DNA of 64,000 nucleotides. Source: Aerococcus viridans. GTDB lineage: Bacteria > Bacillota > Bacilli > Lactobacillales > Aerococcaceae. The notes under the pieces were generated by a model. The model was not told the DNA's origin, searched no databases, and saw only the letters and a list, made by a program, of their open reading frames with translations. The DNA lies in NCBI RefSeq assembly GCF_002083135.2, contig NZ_NBTM02000001.1, positions 248,001 through 312,000 of the forward strand, in the 5' to 3' direction. This document shows positions 1-9,423 of this stretch, in pieces (position 1 is the stretch's first letter; the number at the start of each line of letters is the position of its first letter). The translations under genes were made by a program, and so were the position numbers.

Positions 1-70
1 ACAATAGTAACGTTAGTCAAGACACTTAAACAAGAATCAAATAACTATATAAATTAAAGGACGTGAAGTA

Positions 71-997
71 TTGTCAAGCCGTTTAAAAAATAAACGCCTA
101 TCGCTAATTTTGCTAGTGATGTCACTCGTGGTATTTTTGGGTGGATGTGCCAATCCAAATAATCCAGATGGTTTTATGTATCGCTTAACAGTAGAACCGA
201 TTGGTCAACTTATCGTATGGATTGCTGATCAGTTTGCTGGTAACTACGGAATTGCTATTATCATTATTACCATTGCCATTCGTATTATTCTATTGCCACT
301 TACCTTGAACCAGCTGAAAAGCTCAACGCGTCAACAAATTAAGATGGCTGCTTTTCAACCATACTTAAAAGAAATTCAAGAACGTCAAAAAAATGCCACA
401 ACGCAAGCGGAGAAAATGGCATTAGCGACTGAACAACAAGAATTCATGCGCGAAAATAACGTTTCTATGTTTGGTGGTATGGGTTGTTTACCATTATTAC
501 TACAATTACCAATCATCTCTGGTTTATACACTGCTATTCGCGTGAGTGAACCAATTGCCAGCTCTGAATTCTTCGGTATCTCACTTGGAGAATCTCATAT
601 GGTATTAGCCATTATCACCATTGTAATGTACTTGATTCAATCATTCATTACCTTGCAAGGTGTGCCAGAAGAGCAAAAAGCGCAAATGCGTTCTACCCTA
701 TTCATGACACCAATTATGATGGGATTCATTGTATTTACAACACCAGCCGGATTAACACTTTACTTCTTAGCAGGTGCCATTTGGTCAATTCTACAATCAT
801 TATTTACAACTTTCTACTTCAAGCCAAAAATCCAGGCAGAAGTTGATAAAGAAATGGCTGAGAACCCAATCAAGGTGAAGAAACCTTCTAGCGGCCGTAA
901 AGATGTGACTGATTCTGTTAAGAAAGAATCTACAAACAAACGCTTAACAAATAATGACAGCCAAACAAACCGTAACGCTGGCAAACAACGTAAATAA
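71..997 (+). CDS. yidC: Membrane protein insertase YidC/OxaA (YidC2 type)
   Basis: Inserts and folds membrane proteins, alone or with SecYEG. The 308-residue product has a lipoprotein signal ending in the lipobox LGGC (Cys26), as in Gram-positive YidC. The first core transmembrane segment (about 60-80) carries Arg71, matching the positively charged groove residue of YidC2 proteins. More membrane segments follow at about 135-155, 175-195 and 210-240. The C-terminal 45 residues are strongly basic and Lys/Ser/Asn-rich, the ribosome-contact tail typical of the YidC2 paralogue. Translation starts at TTG 71, with AAAGGA about 8 bases upstream; no ATG fits. No rnpA or rpmH lies upstream, which also favours the second paralogue. 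A strong terminator follows directly. Confidence 0.93.
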   Translation: MSSRLKNKRLSLILLVMSLVVFLGGCANPNNPDGFMYRLTVEPIGQLIVWIADQFAGNYGIAIIIITIAIRIILLPLTLNQLKSSTRQQIKMAAFQPYLKEIQERQKNATTQAEKMALATEQQEFMRENNVSMFGGMGCLPLLLQLPIISGLYTAIRVSEPIASSEFFGISLGESHMVLAIITIVMYLIQSFITLQGVPEEQKAQMRSTLFMTPIMMGFIVFTTPAGLTLYFLAGAIWSILQSLFTTFYFKPKIQAEVDKEMAENPIKVKKPSSGRKDVTDSVKKESTNKRLTNNDSQTNRNAGKQRK

Positions 998-1013
998 CAA
1001 CTGATAACAAGGT

Positions 1014-1060
1014 AAAAGCCCTCTGACTTGGCGTTCTATACGCTAGCCAGAGGGCTTTTC
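1014..1060 (+). terminator. Terminator of yidC
   Basis: A 15-base arm AAAAGCCCTCTGACT (1014-1028) pairs with AGCCAGAGGGCTTTT (1045-1059) around a 16-base loop. The flanking A and T runs would let it work in both directions. It lies 17 bases after the yidC stop. Confidence 0.85.
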
Positions 1061-1081
1061 TTATGCTATTAAAAAGTGCAT

Positions 1082-1117
1082 AAAAGTGTTTGTGACAGCT
1101 CTGCCACAAACCCTTTT
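1082..1117 (-). terminator. Terminator of the MetE-like gene
   Basis: On the minus strand a roughly 17-bp stem (AAAAGGGTTTGTGGCAG with its partner, one mismatch) closes on a tiny loop and ends in CTTTT. It sits about 20 bases beyond the stop of the minus-strand methyltransferase gene at 1139. Confidence 0.75.
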
Positions 1118-1138
1118 TATATAGGTAAATAGCTCGTC

Positions 1139-2356
1139 TTATTCTCCGTAGAAGTGTTTAGAAGCAATTGCTGCACCTTCTACAAGGGCTTCTAATTTAG
1201 CCCAAGCGATTTGCTCGTGTAAACGTCCACCTAAACCACAGTCAGTTGAAGCAACGACGTTTTCTGGTCCAACAATTTCACCGAAACGGATTAAGCGTTC
1301 TGCGATTAATTCTGGATGCTCAACCGCATTTGTTGAATGTGATACTAAACCAGGAATGATGTATTGGCCTTCTTTTAAGCGACCCGCTTTTTCCCACACT
1401 TTCCATTCATGCGCATGACGTGGACTTGATGCTTCAAAAGTAAATCCTGCTGCATTTACTTCTAAACATTGGTCAACGATGTACTCTAATGGAATATCTG
1501 TTGTATGTGGTCCATGCCATGAACCCCAGCAAATATGTAAGCGAACTAAGGCTGGATCGATACCTTTTAAGGCACGGTTAATAGCGTCAATACGTAATTG
1601 TAACCATCTTTGGAAGTCTTCAACTGATGGCTCTGGGTTGATTTGGTCCCAAGCTTCAGCCAAGTCGGGCGCATCAATTTGAACGATGAAACCAGCATCT
1701 GTGATTGCTTTATATTCTTCATGTAATGCGTCTGCTAAATCATTTAATAAGGCTTCTTCATCACCATTGTAGTAGTTATCTTGTAGACGAGCAGCTGAAC
1801 CTGGAGATACAGCTGCAATAAAACCTTTATCTAAGTTGTTTTTAGCTAGCGAAGCTTTTAAGAAATCTACGTCACGTTGTACTTGGTCTTGACCAACGTA
1901 AGTCACTTTATCAGCGAAAACTGGGTTCCCAACAGCTTTACGTTTACCTAAAACACCAGAATCTGGATCTTCATAGGCAGCTGAGAAAATTGCACGGTCA
2001 CGACGGTCAGGGAATGATGTTAATTTAATATTTCCTGGTGTTGAACGAATCTTTTCAGGGTTTGCCCAACGGTCTTGGTCAGTCATTTCTAAACCACCTA
2101 AACGATAGAATGAGTAGTTCCACCAGGCACCAAAGTCTACTGGACCAGATGTGATATGACCATATTCACCATCATTTGCAATGTCGATACCAAGTTCATT
2201 TTGTTTTGCAACAACTTGATCCACTGAATTTTGGATGATTTGATTGTATTCTTCGTCTGAAATTTCATTTTTTGCACGACGATCATTTGCCTCTAATAAT
2301 GCTTTTGGACGTGGTAATGAACCTACATGTGTGGTTAAAATTTTCTTGTTTGTCAT
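1139..2356 (-). CDS. MetE C-terminal-like methyltransferase (cobalamin-independent methionine synthase II family)
   Basis: A 405-residue, single-domain relative of the catalytic half of MetE, like the YxjG/YxjH proteins of Bacillus. The zinc-ligand pattern is intact: HxC in LHICWG, Glu in FTFEASSPRH and Cys in STDCGLGG. By family it would move a methyl group to homocysteine or a related thiol, but the methyl donor is uncertain because the N-terminal folate-binding half of MetE is absent. A longer reading frame begins at TTG 2371, but that TTG lies in the ribosome binding site TTGGAGGT, so ATG 2356 (MTNKKILTTHVGS) is the start. It stands alone between two terminators. I see no SAM riboswitch or Met T-box upstream. 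Confidence 0.85.
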   Translation of the reverse strand: MTNKKILTTHVGSLPRPKALLEANDRRAKNEISDEEYNQIIQNSVDQVVAKQNELGIDIANDGEYGHITSGPVDFGAWWNYSFYRLGGLEMTDQDRWANPEKIRSTPGNIKLTSFPDRRDRAIFSAAYEDPDSGVLGKRKAVGNPVFADKVTYVGQDQVQRDVDFLKASLAKNNLDKGFIAAVSPGSAARLQDNYYNGDEEALLNDLADALHEEYKAITDAGFIVQIDAPDLAEAWDQINPEPSVEDFQRWLQLRIDAINRALKGIDPALVRLHICWGSWHGPHTTDIPLEYIVDQCLEVNAAGFTFEASSPRHAHEWKVWEKAGRLKEGQYIIPGLVSHSTNAVEHPELIAERLIRFGEIVGPENVVASTDCGLGGRLHEQIAWAKLEALVEGAAIASKHFYGE

Positions 2357-2413
2357 AGCTAAAACCTCCAACTTGTTTAAATAAATTGTAACACATCTAC
2401 AAAACTATTATGT

Positions 2414-2448
2414 CTTGATCAAAGTATCGAAAAACTATCAAGCTTGAT
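2414..2448. promoter_or_regulatory. Possible operator palindromes upstream of the MetE-like gene
   Basis: Two self-complementary motifs stand close together: TTGATCAA at 2415-2422 and ATCAAGCTTGAT at 2437-2448. They share the ATCAAG/CTTGAT half-site and precede the methyltransferase gene by 60-90 bases. The regulator is unknown and the function is inferred only from symmetry and position. Confidence 0.3.
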
Positions 2449-2516
2449 TAGAAAATTTTGAACACGTTGGTTGAAAATTCGGGAGAAATAACTATTTTTG
2501 CAAGAATCCTATATAA

Positions 2517-2550
2517 GCAAAAACAGGCTGGGAAGAGCCCCAACCTGTTC
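2517..2550 (-). terminator. Terminator of pyruvate oxidase gene
   Basis: On the minus strand AACAGGTTGGG pairs with CCCAGCCTGTT (one wobble pair) around a six-base loop and is followed by TTTTT. It lies about 55 bases beyond the pox stop codon. Confidence 0.85.
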
Positions 2551-2604
2551 TTATCTCGTCTGAATATAATAAATCTTAGTTACTAATCTAATGTTATCAA
2601 ATGA

Positions 2605-4383
2605 TTATTTGATGTATTTAGATTCTAAGCCTTCAGCTTCTAAGTACTCTCTGAATGGTACTAAGTTAGCAGCTTCGTAACGTTCTTTGTAAGCTTTGAT
2701 TTCGTCTTCGCTGTATAGTTTTGGATCTAATTTCAATGTTTCTACAGGGATTGGACGGTCTTGAGTAATCTTACAGTCGATAACTACAGTGTGACCTGCT
2801 TTATTAGCTGCAACAGCTTCAGCCATTACACGGTCCATATCTTCGATACGGCTTACAGTAAATCCTTTAGCACCTTGTGCTTCAGCGATTTTAGCGTAGT
2901 CAACATCTGTAAAGTCTACACCGAATAAGTTTTTGTTAGTGTCTTCATATTTGTTTTTGATGAAGGCATATTCAGTGTTAGAGAATACAACGTTGATTAC
3001 AGGCATATTGTAACGTACGTTAGTTACTACATCTGGGTAAGTCATAGAGAAGGCACCATCACCGATGATGTTCCAAACTTGACGATCTGGGTAAGTGTTT
3101 TTAGCACCTAAACCACCAGGGATAGCGATACCCATTGTCGCGAATAATGGAGAAGTTCTCCACATGTTTTTAGGTGTCATGTGTAAATGACGAATAGATG
3201 TTTGTGTTGAGTTACCAACATCAATTGAGTAAATTGCATCTTCGTCAGCGTGGTTGTTGATTGCATTGTACACTTGGTAGAATTGCAAGTCGCCTTCTTC
3301 TTTAGTTTCTAACATGTTGATGTATTCACGCCAGTTAGCGATGTTTTTCAAGTTAGCTGTCCACCATGCTGACTCTTCAACAGCGTCAACTTTGTTTAAG
3401 ATTTCGTCGATTGCTAAACCAGCATCACCTAAGATAGCAACATCAGCGTGGTGACGTTTACCTAACATAGCTGGATCAATATCGATTTGGATGAAGTTAT
3501 CCACGTTACGGAAAGTACCTTCAACCTCTGAGAATGGGAAGTTTGAACCAGCAAATAATACTGTATCTGCTTCTAAGATAGTTTCGTTAGCTGGTTTCCA
3601 ACCTACACGGTAAGTAGAACCTGTTAAAGCTTCAAAATCATACTCGAAAGTTTCAAAGTTTTTACCAGTAGTGATAACTGGTGCTTTGATTTTACGTGCT
3701 AATTCTTGAACTGCAGGACCGTGGCCCATAGTACCAATACCAGCGTAGATTACTGGACGTTTAGAGTTGTTTAATAATTCAACTGCTGCGTCGATATCTT
3801 GTGCTGCTGGAGCGATTGGTTCATATTTACGTAAGCTGTTTGCAGATGAGTACCATTGGTCGTTGTCGATTTCAACTTTAGCGAAATCACCAGGTACTTC
3901 TAGAACTGCTACACCACGTTTAGCGATAGCCATACGAGCCGCTTCGTCAACTAATTTTGGTAATTGCTCAGCGTAAGCTACACGACGGTTGTAAACTGCA
4001 ATGTGGTCGTACATTGGGTTTTGGTTTAATTCTTGGAAAGCGTCCATGTTTAATTCGCGTTGTGGACGAGAACCTAAGATCGCAACTACTGGAATGTTAT
4101 CCATTGCTGCATCGTATAAACCGTTAATCAAGTGAGATGCACCTGGACCACCAGAACCAACAGTAACACCTAGGTTACCGCCGAATTTGCTTTGCATTAC
4201 AGCAGCCATAGCACCTACTTCTTCGTGTTTCACTTGTAGGAATTTAACGTTGTTTTCTTCTTCACCCATCGCGTCCATCAATGAACTTAAAGTACCTGAA
4301 GGAATACCATAAATAGTATCTGCTCCCCAAGACTCTAAAATTTTCATAACTGCTAAACCGATGTTAATTTTGTTATCTGACAT
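2605..4383 (-). CDS. pox: Pyruvate oxidase (ThDP/FAD, H2O2-forming)
   Basis: Converts pyruvate, phosphate and O2 to acetyl phosphate, CO2 and H2O2. The product has 592 residues and the three-domain ThDP fold: an N-terminal pyrimidine-binding domain with the HEE motif at about 53-55 (ThDP-activating Glu), a central FAD domain, and a C-terminal ThDP domain with the GDG...N metal motif ([13 protein letters not shown], about 437-449). The sequence closely matches what I remember of the crystallised Aerococcus viridans enzyme, which is the main clue to the host. GGAGGG stands 8 bases before the ATG. It is a single-gene unit with its own promoter (4425-4453) and terminator. Its H2O2 output makes the thiol peroxidase at 9478 a natural partner. 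Confidence 0.97.
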   Translation of the reverse strand: MSDNKINIGLAVMKILESWGADTIYGIPSGTLSSLMDAMGEEENNVKFLQVKHEEVGAMAAVMQSKFGGNLGVTVGSGGPGASHLINGLYDAAMDNIPVVAILGSRPQRELNMDAFQELNQNPMYDHIAVYNRRVAYAEQLPKLVDEAARMAIAKRGVAVLEVPGDFAKVEIDNDQWYSSANSLRKYEPIAPAAQDIDAAVELLNNSKRPVIYAGIGTMGHGPAVQELARKIKAPVITTGKNFETFEYDFEALTGSTYRVGWKPANETILEADTVLFAGSNFPFSEVEGTFRNVDNFIQIDIDPAMLGKRHHADVAILGDAGLAIDEILNKVDAVEESAWWTANLKNIANWREYINMLETKEEGDLQFYQVYNAINNHADEDAIYSIDVGNSTQTSIRHLHMTPKNMWRTSPLFATMGIAIPGGLGAKNTYPDRQVWNIIGDGAFSMTYPDVVTNVRYNMPVINVVFSNTEYAFIKNKYEDTNKNLFGVDFTDVDYAKIAEAQGAKGFTVSRIEDMDRVMAEAVAANKAGHTVVIDCKITQDRPIPVETLKLDPKLYSEDEIKAYKERYEAANLVPFREYLEAEGLESKYIK

Positions 4384-4424
4384 TTAGATTACCCTCCATT
4401 TGATTTAAAAATATCACAATTGAA

Positions 4425-4453
4425 ATAATAGCACTTAAAACAGTCCAATCCAA
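4425..4453 (-). promoter_or_regulatory. Predicted sigma-A promoter of pox
   Basis: On the minus strand a -35 box TTGGAT (4448-4453) and a -10 box TATTAT (4425-4430) are separated by exactly 17 bases, 42 bases ahead of the ATG. Confidence 0.55.
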
Positions 4454-4461
4454 TGAATTGC

Positions 4462-4478
4462 CACAAATATCCTTTGTG
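4462..4478. promoter_or_regulatory. Inverted repeat just upstream of the pox -35 box
   Basis: CACAAA (4462-4467) and TTTGTG (4473-4478) form a perfect 6-bp dyad with a 5-base spacer, 9 bases upstream of the predicted -35. This fits a regulator site. It resembles the TTGTGA-type half-sites of redox or Crp-family regulators but does not match a full Rex or cre consensus. Confidence 0.35.
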
Positions 4479-4795
4479 AGGGCCATAATTAGCCAAAAAT
4501 ACCCCATTTTTAGTACAATATTGTTTATATTTGAGAAAAGTGGTACAAGGAGGAAAATTGTATTAGTACAGTTTAAAGGGGAGAAATCCTTGTAAATAAA
4601 GAACTTTTAAAAAGTAACCATCTATAACACTATTACACAAGTTTACTGTTACAAAATTAAGCAAATTCTCTTCTTTTTCTCAAAATTAAAGTCAGTCAAC
4701 TTTGTACATTAGAAAGTTAGTGAAGAATATCTTAATTGTATGTGGAAAGAAGGAATAACCAATGGCGGCTATATTTAGTACATTAATCCACATCG
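4479..4795. other. AT-rich non-coding stretch
   Basis: About 320 bases between the pox control region and the acetyltransferase remnant hold no credible gene. The stretch has several Shine-Dalgarno-like runs (near 4548 and 4576), but the TTG codons after them are closed by a stop within one codon. A short palindrome ACAATATTGT occurs near 4515. It is probably decayed DNA linked to the adjacent pseudogene. Confidence 0.5.
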
Positions 4796-5195
4796 TTAGG
4801 GATAGGCTATCCCTAAATGATCATGGCGCTCTTTTGGTATAATAGGATGGTTTACCGTACAGTTCATTGTTTTAGGTCCAATCATCGCGTCGTTTCCAAT
4901 CGTCACTTTAGCAATATCAAGAGTTGTCGCATTATAAATGACTAGGAAATGATCGTTCACTTCTATATTAGCCCTTCTATCATAATGAAAAATAGGTCCC
5001 ACAAATGGTTCTTTCTCAACTTTGCCAAATAAATGGTGGTTGCCCGCATCCAAGGGCTATTTGTCAAAAGTATCTACCCTATTCAACCTCTTACAAACTG
5101 AGATAGCTGCCAATTTTTGACTATTAACTTCTTTGTCTCGCATGGAGTAGGGTAAACTTTTCTATTTCTGTCATATTTTCAATATTCTTATTCAT
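4796..5195 (-). pseudogene. Remnant of maltose/galactoside O-acetyltransferase (LacA/Maa family)
   Basis: The stretch from 5053 to 4796 encodes a left-handed beta-helix acetyltransferase core (FHYDRRANIEVNDHF, LDIAKVTIGNDAMIGP, TVNHPIIPKERHDH). Reading upstream, an ATG at 5195 or 5174 begins MTEIEKFTLLHARQRS and stops. In the neighbouring frame the family N-terminus continues as ARDKEVNSQKLAAISVCKRL, runs into an in-frame TAG and then joins the core. At the 3' end the frame stops after GIAYP, where the family continues with TIGxxVWIGG; a GATGTGGATTAA sequence just beyond looks like NDVWI with bases lost. So there is a frameshift, an internal stop and a lost C-terminus, and the gene is inactive. 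Confidence 0.8.
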
Positions 5196-5233
5196 CTTAT
5201 AAACCTGCCTTTATATTTAAAATTAACTATGTA

Positions 5234-5273
5234 GAAAAACAGAAACCTCACACTAGTTAGCGTAAGATTTCTG
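5234..5273 (-). terminator. Terminator of the two-component operon
   Basis: On the minus strand CAGAAATCTTACGC pairs over 14 positions (with G-U wobbles) with GTGTGAGGTTTCTG, followed by TTTTT. It starts 10 bases after the kinase stop codon at 5283. Confidence 0.88.
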
Positions 5274-5282
5274 TTAGCATGC

Positions 5283-6806
5283 TTATATTTGATTGTTCTC
5301 GTCATTTGTTGCTTCTTCTAACAACTGATCAATTCGTTCACGGTCAGCTGCTGAAATTTCGTCTAAGGTATTCAAGATTGGGAAGCGAACATGGAAAATA
5401 GAACCATTGCCCAGCTCACTCTCTACAAAGATAGAACCCTTGTACCCTTTGATTAATTCTTTAGCGATAGATAAACCTAGACCATTCCCTCCACGTTCAC
5501 GCGACCGCGCCTTATCCACCCGGTAGAAGCGGTTAAAGATACGGTTTTGGTCTTTTTGAGACATCCCCTCACCGAAGTCTTGGATGGCAATTTCTATATA
5601 GTCAACGGCGTTGGTCGCAACAGAAATATGGATTTCTTGGCGATCAGTTGAATATTTGACAGCATTATCCAATAAAATAATCAGGATTTGTTCAAGATGG
5701 TTACGGTAAATCTGAATCTCGTAATTACGGCGCAAGTCATTTTCCAAGAAGAATTGGAAGTCTGGGTATAGTACCTTGAAGTTTTGGAAAACTTGATTGA
5801 TTACTTCATTGATTAACGTCGTCTTATCATAATACTGTGTGTCAACCTGGCCTGCTCGAGATAAATCTAACATCTCTTGTACGAGGACTTTCATCCGTTC
5901 TAGCTCATTTACAGAGGCTGACAGCGACTCTTCAAGAATCTCTGGATCATCCTTACCCCAACGGTTTAACATGTTTAAATGGCCTTCAATGATGGCTACT
6001 GGTGTCCGTAGTTCATGAGAAACATCTTCTACAAAATGAATTTGTTGGTCAATATACTCACTCGTTTGATCAAGCATCTGGTTGATACTTTCAGAAATTT
6101 CAGTAATTTCACCGCGGTATTCTGTTACGTTCAAACGGCGGTCAGCAATATTATCTGCAGTGATGTTCTTTAAGAACCGTTTCATCTTTTGAATCGGTTG
6201 AATAAAGAAATAAGCTACACCAAGACCAGCGACAACGGCGATGATTAGATTAACCCCCGCCATAATGATTAATTCAGTCCGTTTATCAGACAATTGATCA
6301 GCGACTGATTGGTAATCAAAGGTCGCAATATAATAACCAATTTGGTCAGAACCATCATATAGTAATTGATACGTCAGGAAGTCGCCAGTTTCATCCGATC
6401 TCGTTCGGCCTGTCGTTCTACTAGTTGAGAAACTATCTACAGTAGTCCCTGAATTATAAACCAGGTTACCATTTTCATTATAGACTTGAATTTTCACGTT
6501 ATGTTCATTTAGATAATCTTCTAAAGAAATATTTTCAATGGCAATGCGTGATTGGAATCCTTCACGCACTTCTGAAGCTGGGCGTGATGCTAAGGAATTT
6601 AAGTAGGTTTGTAAATAAGTGTCAATTTGTGTAACCTCAGCCACATAGTCTTCTTCTAGCGCTTGTTGTTCTTGAATATTTGAAATGATGGGGCTCACAC
6701 TCAAGGCCAACCAAAACAAGCTAGATAAAACTAAGCCCCACTTCCAAATTAATGAAAATGGGTGCTGCAGTTTTGTTTTAAAATCATTTAAAACGCTATT
6801 AAACAT
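5283..6806 (-). CDS. Membrane sensor histidine kinase (CsrS/CovS-ArlS type)
   Basis: A 507-residue class I kinase. A membrane segment at about 23-43 and another at about 180-203 flank a roughly 135-residue extracellular sensor region. A HAMP domain (about 205-257) is followed by the phosphoacceptor helix with SHELRTP, then the N box (LDNAVKYS), G1 (DFGEGM), F (FYRVDK) and G2 (GNGLGLSI) ATP-binding motifs. The H-box context (HLNMLNRWGKDDPEILEES) is what I know from CovS/CsrS and ArlS kinases of Lactobacillales and staphylococci. Its ATG overlaps the stop of the response regulator by one base (TAATG), so the pair is translationally coupled. The signal cannot be read from sequence. Confidence 0.9.
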   Translation of the reverse strand: MFNSVLNDFKTKLQHPFSLIWKWGLVLSSLFWLALSVSPIISNIQEQQALEEDYVAEVTQIDTYLQTYLNSLASRPASEVREGFQSRIAIENISLEDYLNEHNVKIQVYNENGNLVYNSGTTVDSFSTSRTTGRTRSDETGDFLTYQLLYDGSDQIGYYIATFDYQSVADQLSDKRTELIIMAGVNLIIAVVAGLGVAYFFIQPIQKMKRFLKNITADNIADRRLNVTEYRGEITEISESINQMLDQTSEYIDQQIHFVEDVSHELRTPVAIIEGHLNMLNRWGKDDPEILEESLSASVNELERMKVLVQEMLDLSRAGQVDTQYYDKTTLINEVINQVFQNFKVLYPDFQFFLENDLRRNYEIQIYRNHLEQILIILLDNAVKYSTDRQEIHISVATNAVDYIEIAIQDFGEGMSQKDQNRIFNRFYRVDKARSRERGGNGLGLSIAKELIKGYKGSIFVESELGNGSIFHVRFPILNTLDEISAADRERIDQLLEEATNDENNQI

Positions 6807-7513
6807 TATTCTGGGGTCCTCATTACATAGCCCGTACCACGTACAGTTTGAATGTAACCTGGTTGACCATCCACATCGATTTTATTTCGTAAGTAACGAA
6901 TATAAACATCTACAACGTTGGTTTCAACTTCAGTTGTATAGCCCCATACTTTATTTAATAATTCTGTACGAGGTAATACTACGTTAACGTTCTCCATTAA
7001 CATCACCAATAACTCGTACTCACGTTTTGTTAAATCGATAATCTCCTCGCCACGGCGAACGATGCGATTTTCTTTTTCAACAGAAAGGTCACGGAAAGTT
7101 ACTTTCGTTTGTTTTCTGTGTTGTTGTTCTTCTTCTATATCAATACGACGAAGTAATGCACGAATACGTGCCAATAATTCTTCAATCGCAAATGGCTTAA
7201 CGATATAGTCATCGGCACCGTGGTCAAAACCTGATACACGGTCAATAACTGAATCTCTAGCCGTCATGATGATAATCGGCACGTCTGAAGTTGGTCGTAA
7301 ACGACGACACACTTCAATCCCGTTAATCTCTGGCAACATTAAATCTAACAAGATTAAGTCCCAGTTGCCTTCTTGGGCTTTCTCAAGCCCAATACGACCA
7401 TCCTTAGCAAGTTCTGTTTCATAGCCCTCATGTTTAAGTTCTAATTCAACAAAACGGGCTAAGTTTTTTTCATCTTCAACGATTAAGATGCGTTTTGCTT
7501 TTTCTTCACTCAT
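6806..7513 (-). CDS. OmpR/PhoB-family response regulator (CsrR/CovR-ArlR type)
   Basis: A 235-residue regulator partnered with the adjacent kinase. The receiver domain (1-120) has the acidic pocket Glu13/Asp14, phosphoacceptor Asp57 in LILLDLMLPE, Thr84 and Lys106 in VKPFA. A winged-helix DNA-binding domain follows (about 135-232; LTKREYELL, TNVVDVYIRYLRNKID, TVRGTGYVM). By family it controls envelope or virulence-type genes; the targets here are unknown. AGGGTG precedes the ATG by 7 bases. Only 45 bases separate it from gnd upstream, with no convincing terminator, so gnd transcripts may extend into the pair. Confidence 0.92.
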   Translation of the reverse strand: MSEEKAKRILIVEDEKNLARFVELELKHEGYETELAKDGRIGLEKAQEGNWDLILLDLMLPEINGIEVCRRLRPTSDVPIIIMTARDSVIDRVSGFDHGADDYIVKPFAIEELLARIRALLRRIDIEEEQQHRKQTKVTFRDLSVEKENRIVRRGEEIIDLTKREYELLVMLMENVNVVLPRTELLNKVWGYTTEVETNVVDVYIRYLRNKIDVDGQPGYIQTVRGTGYVMRTPE

Positions 7514-7558
7514 AATTTCACCCTATTTTCCTGCACAAATTCATGGGCAAGCCCAAAA

Positions 7559-8992
7559 TTAAGCATCGATTTGTTCTTCTTTATCCCATAATAAGTGATA
7601 AGAACCTTCAGCATCAACACGTTCATAAGTATGCGCACCAAAGTAGTCACGTTGCGCTTGAATGATGTTCGCTGGTAAAGTTTCTGAACGGTAGCTATCG
7701 TAGTAAGACAAGGCAGATGTGAAACCAGGTACAGGTATACCAGATTTAATTGCTTCTGCTGCTACTTCACGAGTTGCTTGTTGGTAATCTTTAGCAATAT
7801 CCATAAAGTATTCATCTAATAAGATGTTTTCTAAGTCAGCGTTGTTTTCGTAAGCGTCCATGATTTTTTCTAGGAAGCCTGCACGGATGATACATCCAGC
7901 ACGGAAAATAGCTGCGATTTCTTTATAGTTCAAGTTCCAATCATATTCTTCTGATGCTGTACGGTATTGGTAGAAACCTTGCGCGTAAGACATGATTTTA
8001 GAGAAGTATAAAGCTTTACGAATTTTTTCAACGAAGTCGTTTTTATCGCCTTCGAATGCTGTATTTTCTGGACCAGCTAACACTTTAGAAGCGCGGACAC
8101 GTTGGTCTTTCAATGCTGAAATGTAACGTGCGTAAACTGATTCAGTAATTGTTTGTAATGGTACACCAACATCTAATGCTGATTGAGAAGTCCATTTACC
8201 AGTACCTTTGTTACCTGCACGATCCAAGATCACGTCAACCATTGGTTTACCTGTTTCTGGATCATGTTTTGTTAAGATATCAGCTGTAATTTCGATTAGG
8301 AAACTGTCTAATTCACCAGTGTTCCAATCGGCAAAATGATCAGCGATTTCTGTTACAGGTAAGTCTAAATGACGACGTAATAAATCGTATGTTTCAGCAA
8401 TTAATTGCATGTCACCGTATTCGATACCGTTGTGAACCATTTTAACGTAGTGACCAGCACCGTTAGGGCCGATGTAAGTTACACATGGTTCGCCATCACT
8501 AGGCGCTTTAGCTGCGATTTGTTTTAAGATTGGTTCAACAATATCGTAAGCTTCTTTAGGACCACCTGGCATCAAGCTAGGGCCTTTAAGCGCGCCTTCT
8601 TCACCACCAGAAACACCCATACCAATGAAGTGGATACCAGAACCGTCAATTTCGGTAGAACGACGAATTGTATCTTGGAAGAATGTGTTTCCACCATCAA
8701 TAATAACATCGTCCTTTTCTAATAATGGCATTAATTGACTGATTGTTGCATCTGTCGCTTTACCTGCTTGTACCATTAATAAGATACGGCGAGGTTTTTC
8801 TAATGAATTTACAAACTCTTCCATAGTCTCAGTAAAAACTAAGTTTTTATCTGAATTTTCATCTACAACAGCTTTTGCTTTGCTGGTAGTACGGTTAAAT
8901 ACAGCCACCGTATATCCATGGCTTTCGATATTCAACGCTAAGTTCTTGCCCATTACGGCCATTCCGACAACACCAATATGTGCTTCAGTCAT
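7559..8992 (-). CDS. gnd: 6-phosphogluconate dehydrogenase (decarboxylating)
   Basis: Third enzyme of the oxidative pentose phosphate pathway: 6-phosphogluconate + NADP+ to ribulose 5-phosphate + CO2 + NADPH. The product has the usual long-form length (477). The N-terminal Rossmann fold is seen in [16 protein letters not shown], followed by FNRTTSK, which suits NADP. Catalytic elements include the family signature around [19 protein letters not shown] (Lys and Asn) and the C-terminal tail [18 protein letters not shown] precedes the ATG. NADPH from this step would feed thiol-based peroxide removal, relevant next to an H2O2-making oxidase. Confidence 0.96.
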   Translation of the reverse strand: MTEAHIGVVGMAVMGKNLALNIESHGYTVAVFNRTTSKAKAVVDENSDKNLVFTETMEEFVNSLEKPRRILLMVQAGKATDATISQLMPLLEKDDVIIDGGNTFFQDTIRRSTEIDGSGIHFIGMGVSGGEEGALKGPSLMPGGPKEAYDIVEPILKQIAAKAPSDGEPCVTYIGPNGAGHYVKMVHNGIEYGDMQLIAETYDLLRRHLDLPVTEIADHFADWNTGELDSFLIEITADILTKHDPETGKPMVDVILDRAGNKGTGKWTSQSALDVGVPLQTITESVYARYISALKDQRVRASKVLAGPENTAFEGDKNDFVEKIRKALYFSKIMSYAQGFYQYRTASEEYDWNLNYKEIAAIFRAGCIIRAGFLEKIMDAYENNADLENILLDEYFMDIAKDYQQATREVAAEAIKSGIPVPGFTSALSYYDSYRSETLPANIIQAQRDYFGAHTYERVDAEGSYHLLWDKEEQIDA

Positions 8993-9197
8993 TTATTTTC
9001 CTCCTTAAGGTAACAACTTGATGATAAAACCTTTTCATATAGTATCAAATAATCTCATAATTTAAAAGTATCTCATCATAATCATAGTAAATTTAACGCT
9101 TATTTTTAGCGCTTATTCATAATTCACTTCTTATTATACCACTATCTTGAAAAATTTCATTTAGAAGATACCGGAAGAAAGCAATATCCTTTTGTGT

Positions 9198-9203
9198 TAT
9201 AAT
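9198..9203 (+). promoter_or_regulatory. -10 box of the small membrane protein gene
   Basis: A perfect TATAAT at 9198-9203 lies 30 bases ahead of the ATG at 9234. No good -35 box is visible 17 bases upstream. Because it lies inside the longer in-frame reading frame starting at TTG 9192, it argues that the longer start is not real. Confidence 0.5.
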
Positions 9204-9233
9204 GGTCGAGAATTAAAAATGAGGAGTATTGAT

Positions 9234-9404
9234 ATGCGTAAAAGTCCAAAGAAACACACACCAGAAAAACGTGGCTTCGATAAAATGTACAATAAAAAAG
9301 GCAAGAAAACCGGTAAAATCTTTACTTGGATCATGTTAATCTTGATTCTATCATCAGTAGTCCTGTCTTTAGGATTTGCCTTATATAGCTATTTCGGTAT
9401 GTAA
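9234..9404 (+). CDS. Small basic single-pass membrane protein, unknown function
   Basis: A 56-residue protein whose N-terminal 30 residues are very basic (RKSPKKHTPEKRGFDKMYNK, KKGKKTGK), followed by one membrane segment (IFTWIMLILILSSVVLSLGFAL, about 31-52) and a short outside tail. It resembles the short DUF4044-type membrane proteins of lactobacilli, or the cytoplasmic leader of a class A PBP with no enzymatic part; neither assignment is certain. The start is ATG 9234 because GAGGAGT stands 7 bases upstream and a TATAAT box lies within the upstream extension. It is monocistronic, with its own -10 and terminator, which suggests a genuine gene. Confidence 0.7.
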   Translation: MRKSPKKHTPEKRGFDKMYNKKGKKTGKIFTWIMLILILSSVVLSLGFALYSYFGM

Positions 9405-9423
9405 GAATGTGAATATAATAGTT

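Noticed and set aside
2357-2371. TTG start 15 bases upstream for the MetE-like gene
   Set aside because: The TTG is part of the ribosome binding site for the ATG at 2356.
2357-2600. Possible SAM riboswitch or Met T-box for the MetE-like gene
   Set aside because: None of the conserved elements was found; only short palindromes and the pox terminator are present.
4540-4600. Two Shine-Dalgarno-like runs, each followed by a TTG
   Set aside because: Both frames stop within one codon; no small peptide can be supported.
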